Part shown: positions 8,232 to 17,147 of the stretch, piece by piece | How the letters are laid out: each line of letters begins with the position of its first letter | How positions within the stretch are numbered: position 1 is the stretch's first letter | From: Tropicibacter sp. Alg240-R139 | GTDB lineage: Bacteria > Pseudomonadota > Alphaproteobacteria > Rhodobacterales > Rhodobacteraceae | DNA: 64,000 bases | NCBI RefSeq assembly: GCF_900537075.1 | Contig: NZ_UNRA01000002.1 | Location: 62,001 to 126,000, forward strand | Direction: 5' to 3' | Notes under the pieces: model-generated | The model's input: only the letters and a program-made list of their open reading frames with translations | Databases searched by the model: none | What the model was told of the DNA's origin: nothing | Translations under genes and position numbers: made by a program

Positions 8232-9191
8232 TCACGACCGCCACTCGAAAAATCCTTTGCCTGCTTGCGCAAGCAATTTGGCCGCCATGGAACGGCCCAA
8301 TTCCGCACCATCTTCGACGGCGCAGGACTGGTCGTCGCGGATCACTTCCGATCCATCGGGGCGCAGCACCTCGCCGCGCAGGCGCAGGGTGGCGCCATCC
8401 AACTCGGCGAGCCCGGCGATGGGTGTTTCACACGAACCATCGAGCGCGGCCAAAAAGGCGCGTTCGGCACTCAGGCGCTGCTCAGTCTCATGGTTATGTA
8501 TGGCAGCCAGTAGGTCGGCAGCGCGTGTGTCGTCAATTCGGCGCTCAATGCTGATGGCACCTTGGGCAATGGCTGGCAACATATCCTCGGGCGGGATGGC
8601 TGTGGCTGGCACGCCGTCCATGTCCAGGCGGTTTAGGCCAGCAAGCGCAAGGAACGTGCATTCGGCCACGCCGTCGGCGAGTTTCTTGAGCCGGGTCTGC
8701 ACGTTGCCACGGAACTCCACCACCTTCAGATCAGGCCGGTGGTTGAGCAGCTGTGCACGGCGGCGCAGGGACGAGGTTCCGACAACCGCGCCTGTTGCCA
8801 GTTCACCAATCGAGCTTGCACCGGAGGAAATGAATGCGTCACGCACGTCTTCGCGCGGCAGAAATGTGTCCAGGATGAGCCCGGCGGGTTGCTCGGTCGG
8901 CATGTCCTTGGTCGAATGAACGGCGATGTCGATATCGCACCGTACCATCGCCTCTTCGATTTCTTTGGTGAACAGCCCCTTGTTGCCGATCTCTTTGAGC
9001 GGCCTATCTGCGTCGATCATGGCACGGTTGTCACCGGTGGTGGTAATCACCACGATTTCGAACGCGTCATCGGGCAGATCATGCGCGGCCATCAGCCGGT
9101 TGCGGGTCTCATACGCTTGGGCCAGGGCCAGCGGAGAGCCACGGGTGCCGATCTTGAGCGGGGACGCGGGGGTTGGAAGCTGTGCTGTCAT
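8232..9191 (-). CDS. hemC: Hydroxymethylbilane synthase (porphobilinogen deaminase)
   Basis: HemC polymerises four porphobilinogens into hydroxymethylbilane in the cytoplasm. The 319-residue protein shows the N-terminal IGTRGSPLALAQA, the catalytic aspartate in HSTKDMP (D96), the substrate-binding arginine stretch TSSLRRRAQL, and C254 in DGSCETPIAG, which carries the dipyrromethane cofactor. Length is normal for the family. It is divergent from hemE with 114 bases between starts, an arrangement that lets one promoter region serve two steps of the same pathway. Confidence 0.97.
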   Translation of the reverse strand: MTAQLPTPASPLKIGTRGSPLALAQAYETRNRLMAAHDLPDDAFEIVVITTTGDNRAMIDADRPLKEIGNKGLFTKEIEEAMVRCDIDIAVHSTKDMPTEQPAGLILDTFLPREDVRDAFISSGASSIGELATGAVVGTSSLRRRAQLLNHRPDLKVVEFRGNVQTRLKKLADGVAECTFLALAGLNRLDMDGVPATAIPPEDMLPAIAQGAISIERRIDDTRAADLLAAIHNHETEQRLSAERAFLAALDGSCETPIAGLAELDGATLRLRGEVLRPDGSEVIRDDQSCAVEDGAELGRSMAAKLLAQAGKGFFEWRS

Positions 9192-9305
9192 GCTCTTGCT
9201 TTAATCGCGTCACATTGCCCTGACAATGGGGGCATTGCTTGACAAATTGCCGCCGAAGGCAGAACCGATGGTGGAAATGGAACTGAGGCACATTCGGAGA
9301 CGGGC

Positions 9306-10349
9306 ATGGCTGAACAGAAGAAACTGCTGCGCGCATTGGCTGGTGAGACGCAGGAAGTACCGCCGATCTGGATGATGCGGCAGGCCGGGCGTTATCTGCC
9401 GGAATACCGCGCAACCCGTGCGCAAGCCGGCGATTTCCTGTCGTTGTGCTACAATCCCGAATTGGCCGCCGAAGTGACGCTGCAGCCGATCCGCCGCTAC
9501 GGTTTTGACGGGGCCATCCTGTTTGCTGACATTCTTTTGGTGCCGCAGGCGTTGGGCGCGGATCTGTGGTTTGTCACTGGCGAGGGGCCGCGTTTGTCGA
9601 CCATTACTTCGCAGGCGGATTTTGATGCGTTAAAACCGGCCACAGATATTCATGAAACGCTGAACCCGATCTACGAAACCGTTCGTATCCTGTCGCGCGA
9701 ACTGCCGTCCGAGGCTACGTTGATTGGCTTTGCTGGTGCGCCGTGGACTGTTGCGACTTACATGATCGCGGGTCGCGGTACTCCGGATCAGGGGCCAGCC
9801 CATCTGCTGCGCGAAGGCAACAACGCGCTGTTCGAGGCGTTGCTGACGCGGATCACCGAGGCCACGATTGATTATCTGTCGATGCAGATCGAGGCGGGCG
9901 CTGAAGTGGTCAAAATATTTGACAGCTGGGCCGGATCGCTCAAGGGCGAGGCGTTCGAAAAATACGCTCTGGAACCCGCCCGCGTGATCACCAAGGCGCT
10001 GAAAGAGCGCCACCCGAATATTCCCATCATCGGTTTCCCGCGCGAGGCGGGTGATAAATACGTGGGATTTGCGAAAGCGACAGGTGTCGATTGTGTTGCG
10101 CTGGACAATTCCGTCTCGCCCGAATGGGCGGCGGCGAATGTGCAGGTGGATGGCTGTGTGCAGGGTAATCTGGCCTCGCGCCACATGGTTACTGGCGGGC
10201 AGGATCTGGTCGATGAAACACGCGAGATCGTGCGGGCGTTTTCAGGCGGGCCGCATATCTTCAATCTCGGTCACGGGATCACGCCAGATGCAGACCCCGA
10301 GAACGTTCAGTTGATGATCAACACCGTGCGCGAAGGCGCGCGCGCATAA
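9306..10349 (+). CDS. hemE: Uroporphyrinogen decarboxylase
   Basis: HemE removes four carboxyl groups from uroporphyrinogen III to give coproporphyrinogen III, the substrate of HemF. It has 347 residues. The family signature [14 protein letters not shown] lies near residue 20, the cluster FCGAPWT-type motif reads [13 protein letters not shown], and the end contains [16 protein letters not shown]. It is divergent from hemC. A GC-rich hairpin follows the stop. In Caulobacter hemE borders the replication origin; I see no DnaA-box cluster here to suggest the same. Confidence 0.97.
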   Translation: MAEQKKLLRALAGETQEVPPIWMMRQAGRYLPEYRATRAQAGDFLSLCYNPELAAEVTLQPIRRYGFDGAILFADILLVPQALGADLWFVTGEGPRLSTITSQADFDALKPATDIHETLNPIYETVRILSRELPSEATLIGFAGAPWTVATYMIAGRGTPDQGPAHLLREGNNALFEALLTRITEATIDYLSMQIEAGAEVVKIFDSWAGSLKGEAFEKYALEPARVITKALKERHPNIPIIGFPREAGDKYVGFAKATGVDCVALDNSVSPEWAAANVQVDGCVQGNLASRHMVTGGQDLVDETREIVRAFSGGPHIFNLGHGITPDADPENVQLMINTVREGARA

Positions 10350-10391
10350 GGGGGCTCTGTCCCCGTCGCCTTGCGACGCCCCCCAGAGTAT
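10350..10391 (+). terminator. Probable terminator after hemE
   Basis: GGGGG...GTCGC CTT GCGAC...CCCCC pairs to a strong GC-rich hairpin immediately after the hemE stop. It is followed by AGAGTATTTC, a weak T-tract. The hairpin is symmetric and may also stop the convergent gene that ends at 10416. Confidence 0.55.
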
Positions 10392-10415
10392 TTCAAAAGT
10401 GTGAAGCGAAAGGCA

Positions 10416-11498
10416 TCAGTCTTTGAGGCTGGCGCGAATTTCTTCGTCTTGTTCACCGCGCGCTGGGCTGGGCCGTGGTTCCCAATTATAGGACGAAAAG
10501 CGCGGCGCGCCTGCGGCTTGCAATGTGCCCTCGTGGTCTTGCCACGCTTGACGAGCTTGGTTCATTGGATGCGTCAGGGCCTCTTCGGGGCTAAGAACAG
10601 GGGCAACGCAAGCGTCCGTTCCGACAAAGATATTGGCCCAGTGGTCGCGTGGATGGCTGGCGAAAATCCCAGTCAAGCGATCCGTGAGGGTTTGCCAAAG
10701 CTTTGGGTTGTACTGCTGTTGGAATTCCGGATCGTTCGAAAGACCGAGGAGGTCAAGGAAGAGCGCATAGAACTTAGGCTCGAGGCATTGCACTGTCATG
10801 AAGCCGCCATCCGCACAGCGATAAGTGCGGCTCCAATGTGGGCCATCAAGCAGGCTATGGCCACGTGCATCCGACAGATTGCCGGTCTGTCGCAGACTCA
10901 TCAGCAAATTCATCATGTGGGCCGAGCCGTCATAGATTGCGGCGTCCACCACAGTGCCTTGGCCGGTGGTTCGTGCGTTGAGGATGCCCGCGAGGAGGCC
11001 TGTCACCAGATACATTGCTCCACCACCGATATCGCCAACCATCGTGGCAGGTGTCTGCGGGGCGTCGCCGGCGGCAGAACTGTACCAAAGCGCGCCCGAC
11101 AGCGAGATGTAGTTCAGGTCGTGCCCAGCCACTTTTTCCAGCGGCCCGGACTGGCCCCAACCGGTCATGCGACCGAATACAAGGCGCGGGTTCAAGTTCT
11201 GGCAAACGTCCGGGCCAATGCCCAGTTTTTCCATCACGCCGGGGCGGAAGCCTTCGATCAGGCCGTCTGCTGTGGCGATCAGGGATTTGAGCGTATCAAG
11301 GTCGTCGCCATCCTTGAGGTCCAGAGCAATTGAACGCTTGCCGCGATCCAATAGAGAGCGTTCCGGCATGCCAGGTGTCACAGCGCCGCCCTTGCGATGC
11401 ACGACGATCACATCAGCGCCCAAGTCGGCCAGCAGCATGGAGGCAAAAGGGCCGGGTCCCAACCCTTCGATTTCAATGATGCGGACGCCGTTCAGCAT
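10416..11498 (-). CDS. Alpha-methylacyl-CoA racemase-like family III CoA-transferase
   Basis: A 360-residue CaiB/BaiF-family protein. With the start at 11498, the two catalytic residues of alpha-methylacyl-CoA racemase fall exactly at the known positions: H126 (AGHDLNYISLSG) and D156 (VGDIGGGAMYL). This points to racemisation of 2-methylacyl-CoA thioesters, for branched-chain lipid breakdown, rather than CoA transfer. The longer open frame up to 11558 has no supported start. It is followed upstream by the EamA transporter with a gap of about 90 bases; the two may be separate units. Confidence 0.8.
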   Translation of the reverse strand: MLNGVRIIEIEGLGPGPFASMLLADLGADVIVVHRKGGAVTPGMPERSLLDRGKRSIALDLKDGDDLDTLKSLIATADGLIEGFRPGVMEKLGIGPDVCQNLNPRLVFGRMTGWGQSGPLEKVAGHDLNYISLSGALWYSSAAGDAPQTPATMVGDIGGGAMYLVTGLLAGILNARTTGQGTVVDAAIYDGSAHMMNLLMSLRQTGNLSDARGHSLLDGPHWSRTYRCADGGFMTVQCLEPKFYALFLDLLGLSNDPEFQQQYNPKLWQTLTDRLTGIFASHPRDHWANIFVGTDACVAPVLSPEEALTHPMNQARQAWQDHEGTLQAAGAPRFSSYNWEPRPSPARGEQDEEIRASLKD

Positions 11499-11586
11499 GG
11501 TTCGTGTTCCTTCTTCCCTGGTTGGGCGCAGGGTTTCCGCGCGGCTGCACGATTGCAAGTCTCCAATGGTGCGACGTGGCGTCTGG

Positions 11587-12567
11587 TCAGTAGCGTCCTT
11601 TGACCTCGGTCCGGGTCACGCGCTGGGCCTTTTGCCTTTCGCGCAGGAACACGAATAGGCCCGAGCCCATGATCATCGCCATTCCCGCCCAGACCTCGAG
11701 CGAGGGGATCTCCGCCCACAAAAGCCAGCCCCAAAAAATCGCCATCGGCAAGCCGACGTATTCGAAAGGCGCAACCGTGGCAGCATCCGCCAGACGATAG
11801 GCCTGTGCCAGGCAATATCCGACGACGCCCGAATTCAAGCCTAGCCAGATGAAGTAGAACCAATCCCCTTGCTCGGGCCAAACCCAGGCGCGCAGCAGGA
11901 ACACCCAGCTGGGGTTTTCCAATCCTTCGGCGTAACGCCCGTCACCGGCAATGAGATAGAAACCAATAGAAACGATAATGAACATCCCCTGGATGTATAC
12001 CGCCAACGCCGAGGCTTTGGTGGTCGCACCTAGCTTGCGGGTCATCACTTGGTTAATGGCATAGGTCAGCGCCGCCAAAACAGGCAGCAAAAGCACGATC
12101 CGGTCAGCGGCAGCACTATCGCTGCCCTCCCATGGGCGCTGCATCAAGATCACACCGGCAAAACCGATGACGACAGCGGTGATCCGCATGACACCAACCT
12201 TTTCACCGAGCATCGGAATCGACAGCACCGTGATAAACAACGGCGCCGCAAAGAAAAGCGCGGTGACATCGGCCAGCGGCAAAGCGGCGAGGGCTACAAA
12301 GAAGCTCATGTTCGACGCGACAACCATGATGCAACGCACACTGTGCAACATCGGATGGCCGGTTTTGAGCAGCGAGACGCCACCCTCGAAATAGACTAAC
12401 ACCATCGACAGCGTGATCCCGATCGAGGAACGCAGAAACACCATCTGATGCAGCGGGTAGTCGCCCGACAACTGCTTGATTAGCATATCGTTGATCGAAA
12501 TCGCGATCATACCCGCGATAATAAAGGCGATTCCCGTGCCGGGCCGGGATTGCGTGATACTTGTCAT
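11587..12567 (-). CDS. DMT-superfamily EamA transporter
   Basis: An inner-membrane protein of 326 residues with about ten predicted helices in two EamA halves (roughly residues 9-140 and 155-310). The N-terminal half shows the SINDMLIKQL start typical of the family. Members export amino acids or other small metabolites; the substrate is unknown. I choose the ATG at 12567 (MTSITQSRPG); the open frame reaching 12957 upstream crosses a likely promoter region and overlaps the divergent gene at 12742. A second EamA protein is encoded at 20234. Confidence 0.85.
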   Translation of the reverse strand: MTSITQSRPGTGIAFIIAGMIAISINDMLIKQLSGDYPLHQMVFLRSSIGITLSMVLVYFEGGVSLLKTGHPMLHSVRCIMVVASNMSFFVALAALPLADVTALFFAAPLFITVLSIPMLGEKVGVMRITAVVIGFAGVILMQRPWEGSDSAAADRIVLLLPVLAALTYAINQVMTRKLGATTKASALAVYIQGMFIIVSIGFYLIAGDGRYAEGLENPSWVFLLRAWVWPEQGDWFYFIWLGLNSGVVGYCLAQAYRLADAATVAPFEYVGLPMAIFWGWLLWAEIPSLEVWAGMAMIMGSGLFVFLRERQKAQRVTRTEVKGRY

Positions 12568-12741
12568 GTGGCGCTCCGATACGCCGGGGCGACTAATTGC
12601 CTTGCGTCTGTTGCCACCGCTATCACAGAATGGGCGTTTGTCTATCTCAGTTTTTGATAGCTGACCTTCGTGGGGTTGGCGGTTATGTTCGGCTGGATTA
12701 GACATTGTTGATCCAATGACCCGGCCTAAGGAGCACGATCC

Positions 12742-13254
12742 ATGCAAATGAGCGACACGCGCCAGATCAAGGCAGAGCCCGCCGCGGTTTATGCTGCGCT
12801 TTTGGACCCCGAAGTGCTCAAGGCTTGCGTGCCAGGTGCGCAAGAACTGAACGGCAATCCGCAGGACGGATACGAAGCGACCGTGGTGCAAAAAGTCGGC
12901 CCGGTGAAGGCAACGTTCAAAGGCTCGGTGACCATGTCGGATTTGGTCGAAAACCAAAGCCTGACGATCGCGGGCGAAGGCAAAGGGGGGGCTGCTGGTT
13001 TTGCCAAGGGCGGGGCAAGCGTCACCATTACGCCGTCAGAAGGTGGAACCGAGCTGGCATATGATGTTGAGGCCAAGGTCGGCGGAAAGTTGGCCCAGTT
13101 GGGCAGCCGATTGATTGATGGGTTTGCCAAGAAAATGGCAGATCAGTTCTTTGCCAATCTGCAGGAACAGCTTGAAGGGCCCGCTGACGACGCGGAAGAG
13201 GGCGCAACCGAAGAAAAGAAATCTTGGTTGGGCAAGCTGACCGGTCGCGACTGA
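12742..13254 (+). CDS. CoxG-like SRPBCC protein (carbon monoxide dehydrogenase subunit G family)
   Basis: A 170-residue helix-grip (SRPBCC) fold protein. The CoxG pattern is visible: an N-terminal PAAVYAALLDPEVLKACVPG and the later GKLAQLGSRLIDGFAKKMAD. CoxG-type proteins anchor or help mature aerobic CO dehydrogenase and related molybdenum hydroxylases at the membrane. No coxMSL genes are adjacent here, so the partner is unknown. The C-terminal acidic stretch (DDAEEGATEEKK) precedes a short basic end. TAAGGAG lies upstream of the ATG. A hairpin follows at 13255. Confidence 0.8.
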   Translation: MQMSDTRQIKAEPAAVYAALLDPEVLKACVPGAQELNGNPQDGYEATVVQKVGPVKATFKGSVTMSDLVENQSLTIAGEGKGGAAGFAKGGASVTITPSEGGTELAYDVEAKVGGKLAQLGSRLIDGFAKKMADQFFANLQEQLEGPADDAEEGATEEKKSWLGKLTGRD

Positions 13255-13274
13255 CCCTGCGTCCGCGCGCAGGG
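13255..13274 (+). terminator. GC-rich hairpin after the coxG-like gene
   Basis: CCCTGCG and CGCAGGG form a 7-bp perfect stem with a 6-base loop right behind the stop codon. It has no T-run, so it may be a weak terminator or an mRNA-stabilising stem. Confidence 0.4.
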
Positions 13275-13345
13275 GGCTGTGCACGGGCGCTCTGTTCCTT
13301 TGGGTATTGGGCGACTAGTGTTCCCGCCTAAACAACGGAGCAGAT

Positions 13346-14275
13346 ATGTCCAACATCCTGTCCATCACAAACCTGCGTAAGTCTTACGCAGGCGGGTTCG
13401 AGGCGCTCAAAGGGGTCTCTCTCGACATTCGAGAGGGTGAAATTCTGGCCCTGCTGGGGCCAAATGGCGCTGGGAAAACCACCCTGATTTCAACTGTTTG
13501 TGGGATAACAATGCCCACTTCGGGTTCCGTAACCGTTGGCGGTCACGACATTCAGTTAGGCTATCGCGCAGCGCGCCAGATGATCGGGCTGGTTCCGCAA
13601 GAGATCAATCTGGAGCCGTTTGAAACAGTCTGGAACACGGTGCGCTTCTCGCGCGGCCTGTTCGGCAAGCCTCGCAATGATGCGCTGATCGAAGACATCC
13701 TGCGCAAGCTGTCGCTGTGGGACAAGCGCAAAAGCGCGATCAAGGAATTGTCGGGCGGTATGAAGCGCCGTGTTCTGATTGCCAAGGCGCTGTCGCATGA
13801 ACCGCGTGTGCTGTTTCTGGATGAACCCACGGCTGGCGTCGATGTCGAACTGCGCAAGGACATGTGGAAAATCGTGGCCGAGCTGAAAAAAGACGGCGTA
13901 ACGATCATCCTGACCACTCATTACATCGAAGAAGCCGAGGCGATTGCCGACCGTGTGGGCGTGATCAACAGTGGTCAAATTTTGCTGGTCGAAGATAAAG
14001 ACTCGCTGATGTCCCAGATGGGTAAGAAGCAGCTTGAAGTCGAGCTGACTGAGGCGATTGCCGAAATTCCGGCCTCCTTGGCCGACCATGGTCTGACCCT
14101 GATCCGGGATGGGCAGGCATTGCTATTCACCTACGATACACGGGCCGATCGAACCGGGATCACCTCTTTGCTTAACGACGTGTCGCAAGCGGGGCTAGTT
14201 CTGAACGACGTGCAAACCCGCCAAAGTAGCCTTGAAGACATCTTTGTCGATCTGGTCTCAGGAGAAAACGCATGA
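13346..14275 (+). CDS. ABC transporter ATP-binding protein (YadG-like)
   Basis: A 309-residue nucleotide-binding subunit. The Walker A motif is GPNGAGKTT (near 38-46), the signature LSGGMKRR (near 134) and Walker [13 protein letters not shown] (near 155), followed by the H-loop [10 protein letters not shown]. Length and C-terminal extension match E. coli YadG and other daunorubicin-type exporters. It works with the permease encoded next, overlapping by four bases (ATGA). Substrate unknown; a drug or lipid is typical for this subfamily. Confidence 0.9.
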   Translation: MSNILSITNLRKSYAGGFEALKGVSLDIREGEILALLGPNGAGKTTLISTVCGITMPTSGSVTVGGHDIQLGYRAARQMIGLVPQEINLEPFETVWNTVRFSRGLFGKPRNDALIEDILRKLSLWDKRKSAIKELSGGMKRRVLIAKALSHEPRVLFLDEPTAGVDVELRKDMWKIVAELKKDGVTIILTTHYIEEAEAIADRVGVINSGQILLVEDKDSLMSQMGKKQLEVELTEAIAEIPASLADHGLTLIRDGQALLFTYDTRADRTGITSLLNDVSQAGLVLNDVQTRQSSLEDIFVDLVSGENA

Positions 14276-15033
14276 ACTGGACCGCAATCGCATCCATCTA
14301 TCGATTTGAAATGGCACGGTTCTTCCGTACCCTGGCACAGAGCTTCATTTCACCAGTGGTTTCGACCTCGCTCTACTTTGTGGTTTTTGGTGCTGCTATC
14401 GGCAGTCGCATCCAGGAGGTCGAGGGCGTGTCTTATGGTGCCTTCATTGTACCGGGGTTGATCATGTTGTCGGTGATCACTCAGTCCATTTCAAATGCGT
14501 CCTTTGGCATCTACTTTCCCAAATTCATCGGAACGGTGTTTGAACTTTTGTCGGCGCCAGTGAACTTTCTTGAAATCGTGATGGGCTATGTAGGTGCGGC
14601 GGCTACCAAGGCGCTGTTTATCGGGGTGGTGATCCTGGCAACGTCGATGTTGTTCGTGGATGTTACGATCGCTCATCCATTTGCGATGCTCGCCTTTTTG
14701 GTGTTGACGTGCCTGAGCTTTGCTTTGCTGGGATTCATCATCGGGATTTGGGCTGGGAGCTTTGAGCAGTTGCAGCTGGTGCCGTTACTGATCGTGACTC
14801 CGCTTATCTTTTTGGGCGGGTCGTTTTATTCCATCTCCATGCTGCCGCCGATCTGGCAAACCGTTACCTTGTTCAATCCGGTGGTTTATCTGATCTCGGG
14901 ATTTCGCTGGTCATTCTTCGGAATTGCGGACGTGCCAATCGGGATGAGCCTGCTGGCAATTCTGGGCTTCACGATGTTGTGCCTTGGGATCATCTGGCTG
15001 ATTTTCCGTACAGGTTGGCGCATCCGTAGTTAA
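14272..15033 (+). CDS. ABC-2 type transporter permease (YadH-like)
   Basis: A 253-residue membrane subunit with six hydrophobic segments (for example [45 protein letters not shown] and [15 protein letters not shown]). ABC-2 permeases form homodimers with two copies of the ATPase encoded upstream. The overlap of four bases with the ATPase gene indicates translational coupling. It resembles E. coli YadH (256 residues). A rho-independent terminator follows at 15065. Confidence 0.9.
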   Translation: MNWTAIASIYRFEMARFFRTLAQSFISPVVSTSLYFVVFGAAIGSRIQEVEGVSYGAFIVPGLIMLSVITQSISNASFGIYFPKFIGTVFELLSAPVNFLEIVMGYVGAAATKALFIGVVILATSMLFVDVTIAHPFAMLAFLVLTCLSFALLGFIIGIWAGSFEQLQLVPLLIVTPLIFLGGSFYSISMLPPIWQTVTLFNPVVYLISGFRWSFFGIADVPIGMSLLAILGFTMLCLGIIWLIFRTGWRIRS

Positions 15034-15064
15034 GTCGGGTGCAAACTCCACAAACCAAGGGAAT

Positions 15065-15101
15065 AATTGCAAGTGACGCCATCTGGCGTCGTTGCAATTT
15101 T
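15065..15101 (+). terminator. Rho-independent terminator of the ABC exporter operon
   Basis: AATTGCAA and TTGCAATT pair around an inner stem TGACGCC/GGCGTC with loop ATCT, and the sequence runs into TTTTG. The hairpin lies inside the long open frame that begins at 15039, which supports choosing the later start at 15192 for the S49 peptidase. Confidence 0.85.
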
Positions 15102-15191
15102 GCCCTCGAACTGTGGGAACTTTGTTGCCGTCGCATTTCTGTCCCTGCCAGCGTCTTGTTTGTCGGCAGACGGCATTCTACATCGGCTGTC

Positions 15192-15989
15192 ATGAAACTA
15201 AGCCTTCCGTTTGTCAAAAAGCCGCCGCTCGTGGCCGTTGTTCGCCTGTCTGGTGCCATTGGAATGGCCGGACGTGGGGCGCTGAATGACACCTCGCTTG
15301 CGCCCATGCTGGAAAAGGCATTTCGCAAGGGCAAACCCGCGGCCGTCGCACTTGAGATCAATTCACCTGGCGGTTCGCCTGTTCAGAGCTCTCTGATTGG
15401 CGCGCGCATTCGGCGGTTGTCTGACGAGTTGGAAACCCCGGTTTATGCCTTTGTCGAGGATGTCGCAGCATCGGGTGGCTACTGGCTGGCAGCAGCAGCG
15501 GACGAGATTTGGGCAGATGACAGTTCGGTCTTGGGATCCATCGGCGTGATTTCATCCGGGTTTGGCGCGCATATCTTTCTGGCGCGACAAGGTTTTGAAC
15601 GCCGGGTTCACACGGCAGGGCAGTCCAAATCGATGCTCGATCCGTTCAGCCCCGAAAAGAAAGAAGACGTCGAGCGTCTAAAAGGCGTGTTGAACGACAT
15701 CCACGGTAATTTCATCGACCATGTTAAATCTCGACGAGGCAACAAGCTGAGCACTGGAGCAGATTTGTTCACGGGCGAGATCTGGTTGGCACGCAAGGCA
15801 ACGGACCTTGGGTTGATCGACGGGATCGCGCATCTGAAACCTAAGATGCAAGAGCGGTTCGGCGAAAAGGTGCGGTTCCGCCGGTACGGTCTGCGCAAAC
15901 CGTTCTGGTCGCGCTTCGGTGCCTCGGTCGTGCAGGACGCAGTTGCGGGAATAGAGGAGCGCGCAGCTTACGCGCGGTTCGGCCTCTGA
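15192..15989 (+). CDS. S49-family peptidase (SppA/SohB-like)
   Basis: A 265-residue ClpP-fold serine peptidase. The catalytic serine is S94 in VAASGGYWLA and the general-base lysine K146 in AGQSKSMLD, the Ser-Lys dyad of signal peptide peptidase A. EINSPGGSPVQSS is the characteristic strand-loop. Unlike long SppA it has a single catalytic domain. No clear N-terminal membrane helix is visible from the chosen start, so cytoplasmic or membrane-peripheral action is possible. An earlier ATG at 15039 would add residues translated across the preceding terminator and is rejected. A 57-residue protein follows almost at once. Confidence 0.85.
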   Translation: MKLSLPFVKKPPLVAVVRLSGAIGMAGRGALNDTSLAPMLEKAFRKGKPAAVALEINSPGGSPVQSSLIGARIRRLSDELETPVYAFVEDVAASGGYWLAAAADEIWADDSSVLGSIGVISSGFGAHIFLARQGFERRVHTAGQSKSMLDPFSPEKKEDVERLKGVLNDIHGNFIDHVKSRRGNKLSTGADLFTGEIWLARKATDLGLIDGIAHLKPKMQERFGEKVRFRRYGLRKPFWSRFGASVVQDAVAGIEERAAYARFGL

Positions 15990-15990
15990 C

Positions 15991-16164
15991 ATGATAATTA
16001 AGATCGTTGCGATATTTCTGGTGTTCATGGTCGTGCTGGCCATGTTCGGCAAGTTGCACTGGTTGCCCGGCGGCAAACGCCTTGCCTCGGCCAAATGCCG
16101 CAAATGCGGTCGCTACAAGATCGGCAAGGGTCCCTGTGCCTGTGGCCGTGGAGGCGCAAAATGA
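15991..16164 (+). CDS. Small membrane-anchored zinc-ribbon-like protein
   Basis: A 57-residue protein missed by longer-ORF searches. It begins one base after the S49 peptidase stop and overlaps the next gene by four bases (ATGA), so it belongs to the same operon. Residues 3-20 are a hydrophobic helix (IKIVAIFLVFMVVLAMF). The C-terminal half has CRKCGRYKIGKGPCACG, a CxxC...CxC set that could bind one zinc or iron ion. I know no named function; operon position suggests a role tied to the peptidase or the antiporter. Confidence 0.75.
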   Translation: MIIKIVAIFLVFMVVLAMFGKLHWLPGGKRLASAKCRKCGRYKIGKGPCACGRGGAK

Positions 16165-17123
16165 TGCCCTGGATTCTCTCGGGCCTGGGCCTGGTCATTC
16201 TGCTTCTGGCTGGTGACGCCCTGGTGCGTGGCGCTGTCAACCTCAGCTTGCGTCTGGGTGTGCCTGCATTGATCGTCAGCTTGACGATCGTGGCCTTTGG
16301 CACTTCGGCACCAGAGCTGCTGATCGCGATCAAAGCGGTCAAGGAAAACGCGCCGGGCATTGCGCTGGGTAACGTTGTTGGGTCGAACACGGCAAATATT
16401 CTGCTGGTGTTGGGAATTCCGGCGATAATGGCGACGTTGCATACAAGTGAGTGCAACACGCGCCGCAACTATGTCTTTATGTTGATTGCCACAGTGCTTT
16501 TCATCGGACTGGCGTTCTGCGGCACCTTCACAGTCTGGAGCGGTGCGATCCTGCTGGCGGCATTGGCGTTGGTTCTTATCAATGCCTTTCGTCAGGCGCG
16601 CGCTCACCGCAAGCAGGGCTGCATCGACGAGAATGAAGAAGAACTGGATGGCCTGGAAGACGCAGATCCGAACATGCCTTACTGGCGGATCGGGATTTAT
16701 CTGGTCCTTGGTCTGATCGGCCTGCCCATGGGCGCGCATCTGCTGGTAGATAACGCCTCGATCATCGCGCGGACCTATGGTGTCAGCGAAACGGTGATTG
16801 GTCTGACGTTGGTGGCGGTCGGGACATCGTTGCCCGAATTGGCCACTACGGTCATGGCTGCTTTACGCCGCCAGGCCGACGTGGCGCTTGGCAACGTCAT
16901 CGGATCGAACATGTTCAACCTACTGGCCATCGTGGGCCTTACAACGTTGTTTGTAGGGGATATCCCTGTAGACGAGGAATTCTTGGAATTCGATCTGTGG
17001 GTCATGCTGGGCGCGTCTTTGCTGTTGGTTCCATTTGTGTTCTTCAAACGCGACATCACGCGCATTTGGGGCGTGATCCTGTCGCTTCTCTATTTTACCT
17101 ATGTGATCGCCGTGCTCGTGTAA
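16161..17123 (+). CDS. Calcium/sodium antiporter (CaCA family, YrbG-like)
   Basis: A 320-residue inner-membrane cation/Ca2+ exchanger. It has the two inverted alpha-repeats of the family: GTSAPELLIAI with GNVVGSNTANILLVLG in the first half, and GTSLPELATTV with GNVIGSNMFNLLAIVG in the second, each carrying the ion-binding glutamate and asparagine. An acidic cytoplasmic loop (DENEEELDGLEDAD) separates them. The start at 16161 overlaps the small gene upstream. It should extrude Ca2+ in exchange for Na+ or H+. Confidence 0.9.
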   Translation: MMPWILSGLGLVILLLAGDALVRGAVNLSLRLGVPALIVSLTIVAFGTSAPELLIAIKAVKENAPGIALGNVVGSNTANILLVLGIPAIMATLHTSECNTRRNYVFMLIATVLFIGLAFCGTFTVWSGAILLAALALVLINAFRQARAHRKQGCIDENEEELDGLEDADPNMPYWRIGIYLVLGLIGLPMGAHLLVDNASIIARTYGVSETVIGLTLVAVGTSLPELATTVMAALRRQADVALGNVIGSNMFNLLAIVGLTTLFVGDIPVDEEFLEFDLWVMLGASLLLVPFVFFKRDITRIWGVILSLLYFTYVIAVLV

Positions 17124-17147
17124 GCCGGTTGTCGAAAGGGAGCTGAG

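Noticed and set aside
8232-10349. Chromosome origin near hemE, as in Caulobacter
   Set aside because: No cluster of DnaA boxes or AT-rich region flanks hemE; the 114-bp hemC-hemE gap is too short and GC-rich.
10371-11333. 320-codon plus-strand ORF
   Set aside because: It is antisense to the AMACR-like gene, which has exact catalytic residues.
12568-12957. N-terminal extension of the EamA gene up to 12957
   Set aside because: It overlaps the divergent coxG-like gene, and the family start MTSITQ with typical first helix fits 12567.
15039-15191. Longer N-terminus for the S49 peptidase
   Set aside because: The extra region contains the terminator of the previous operon and is not protein-like.
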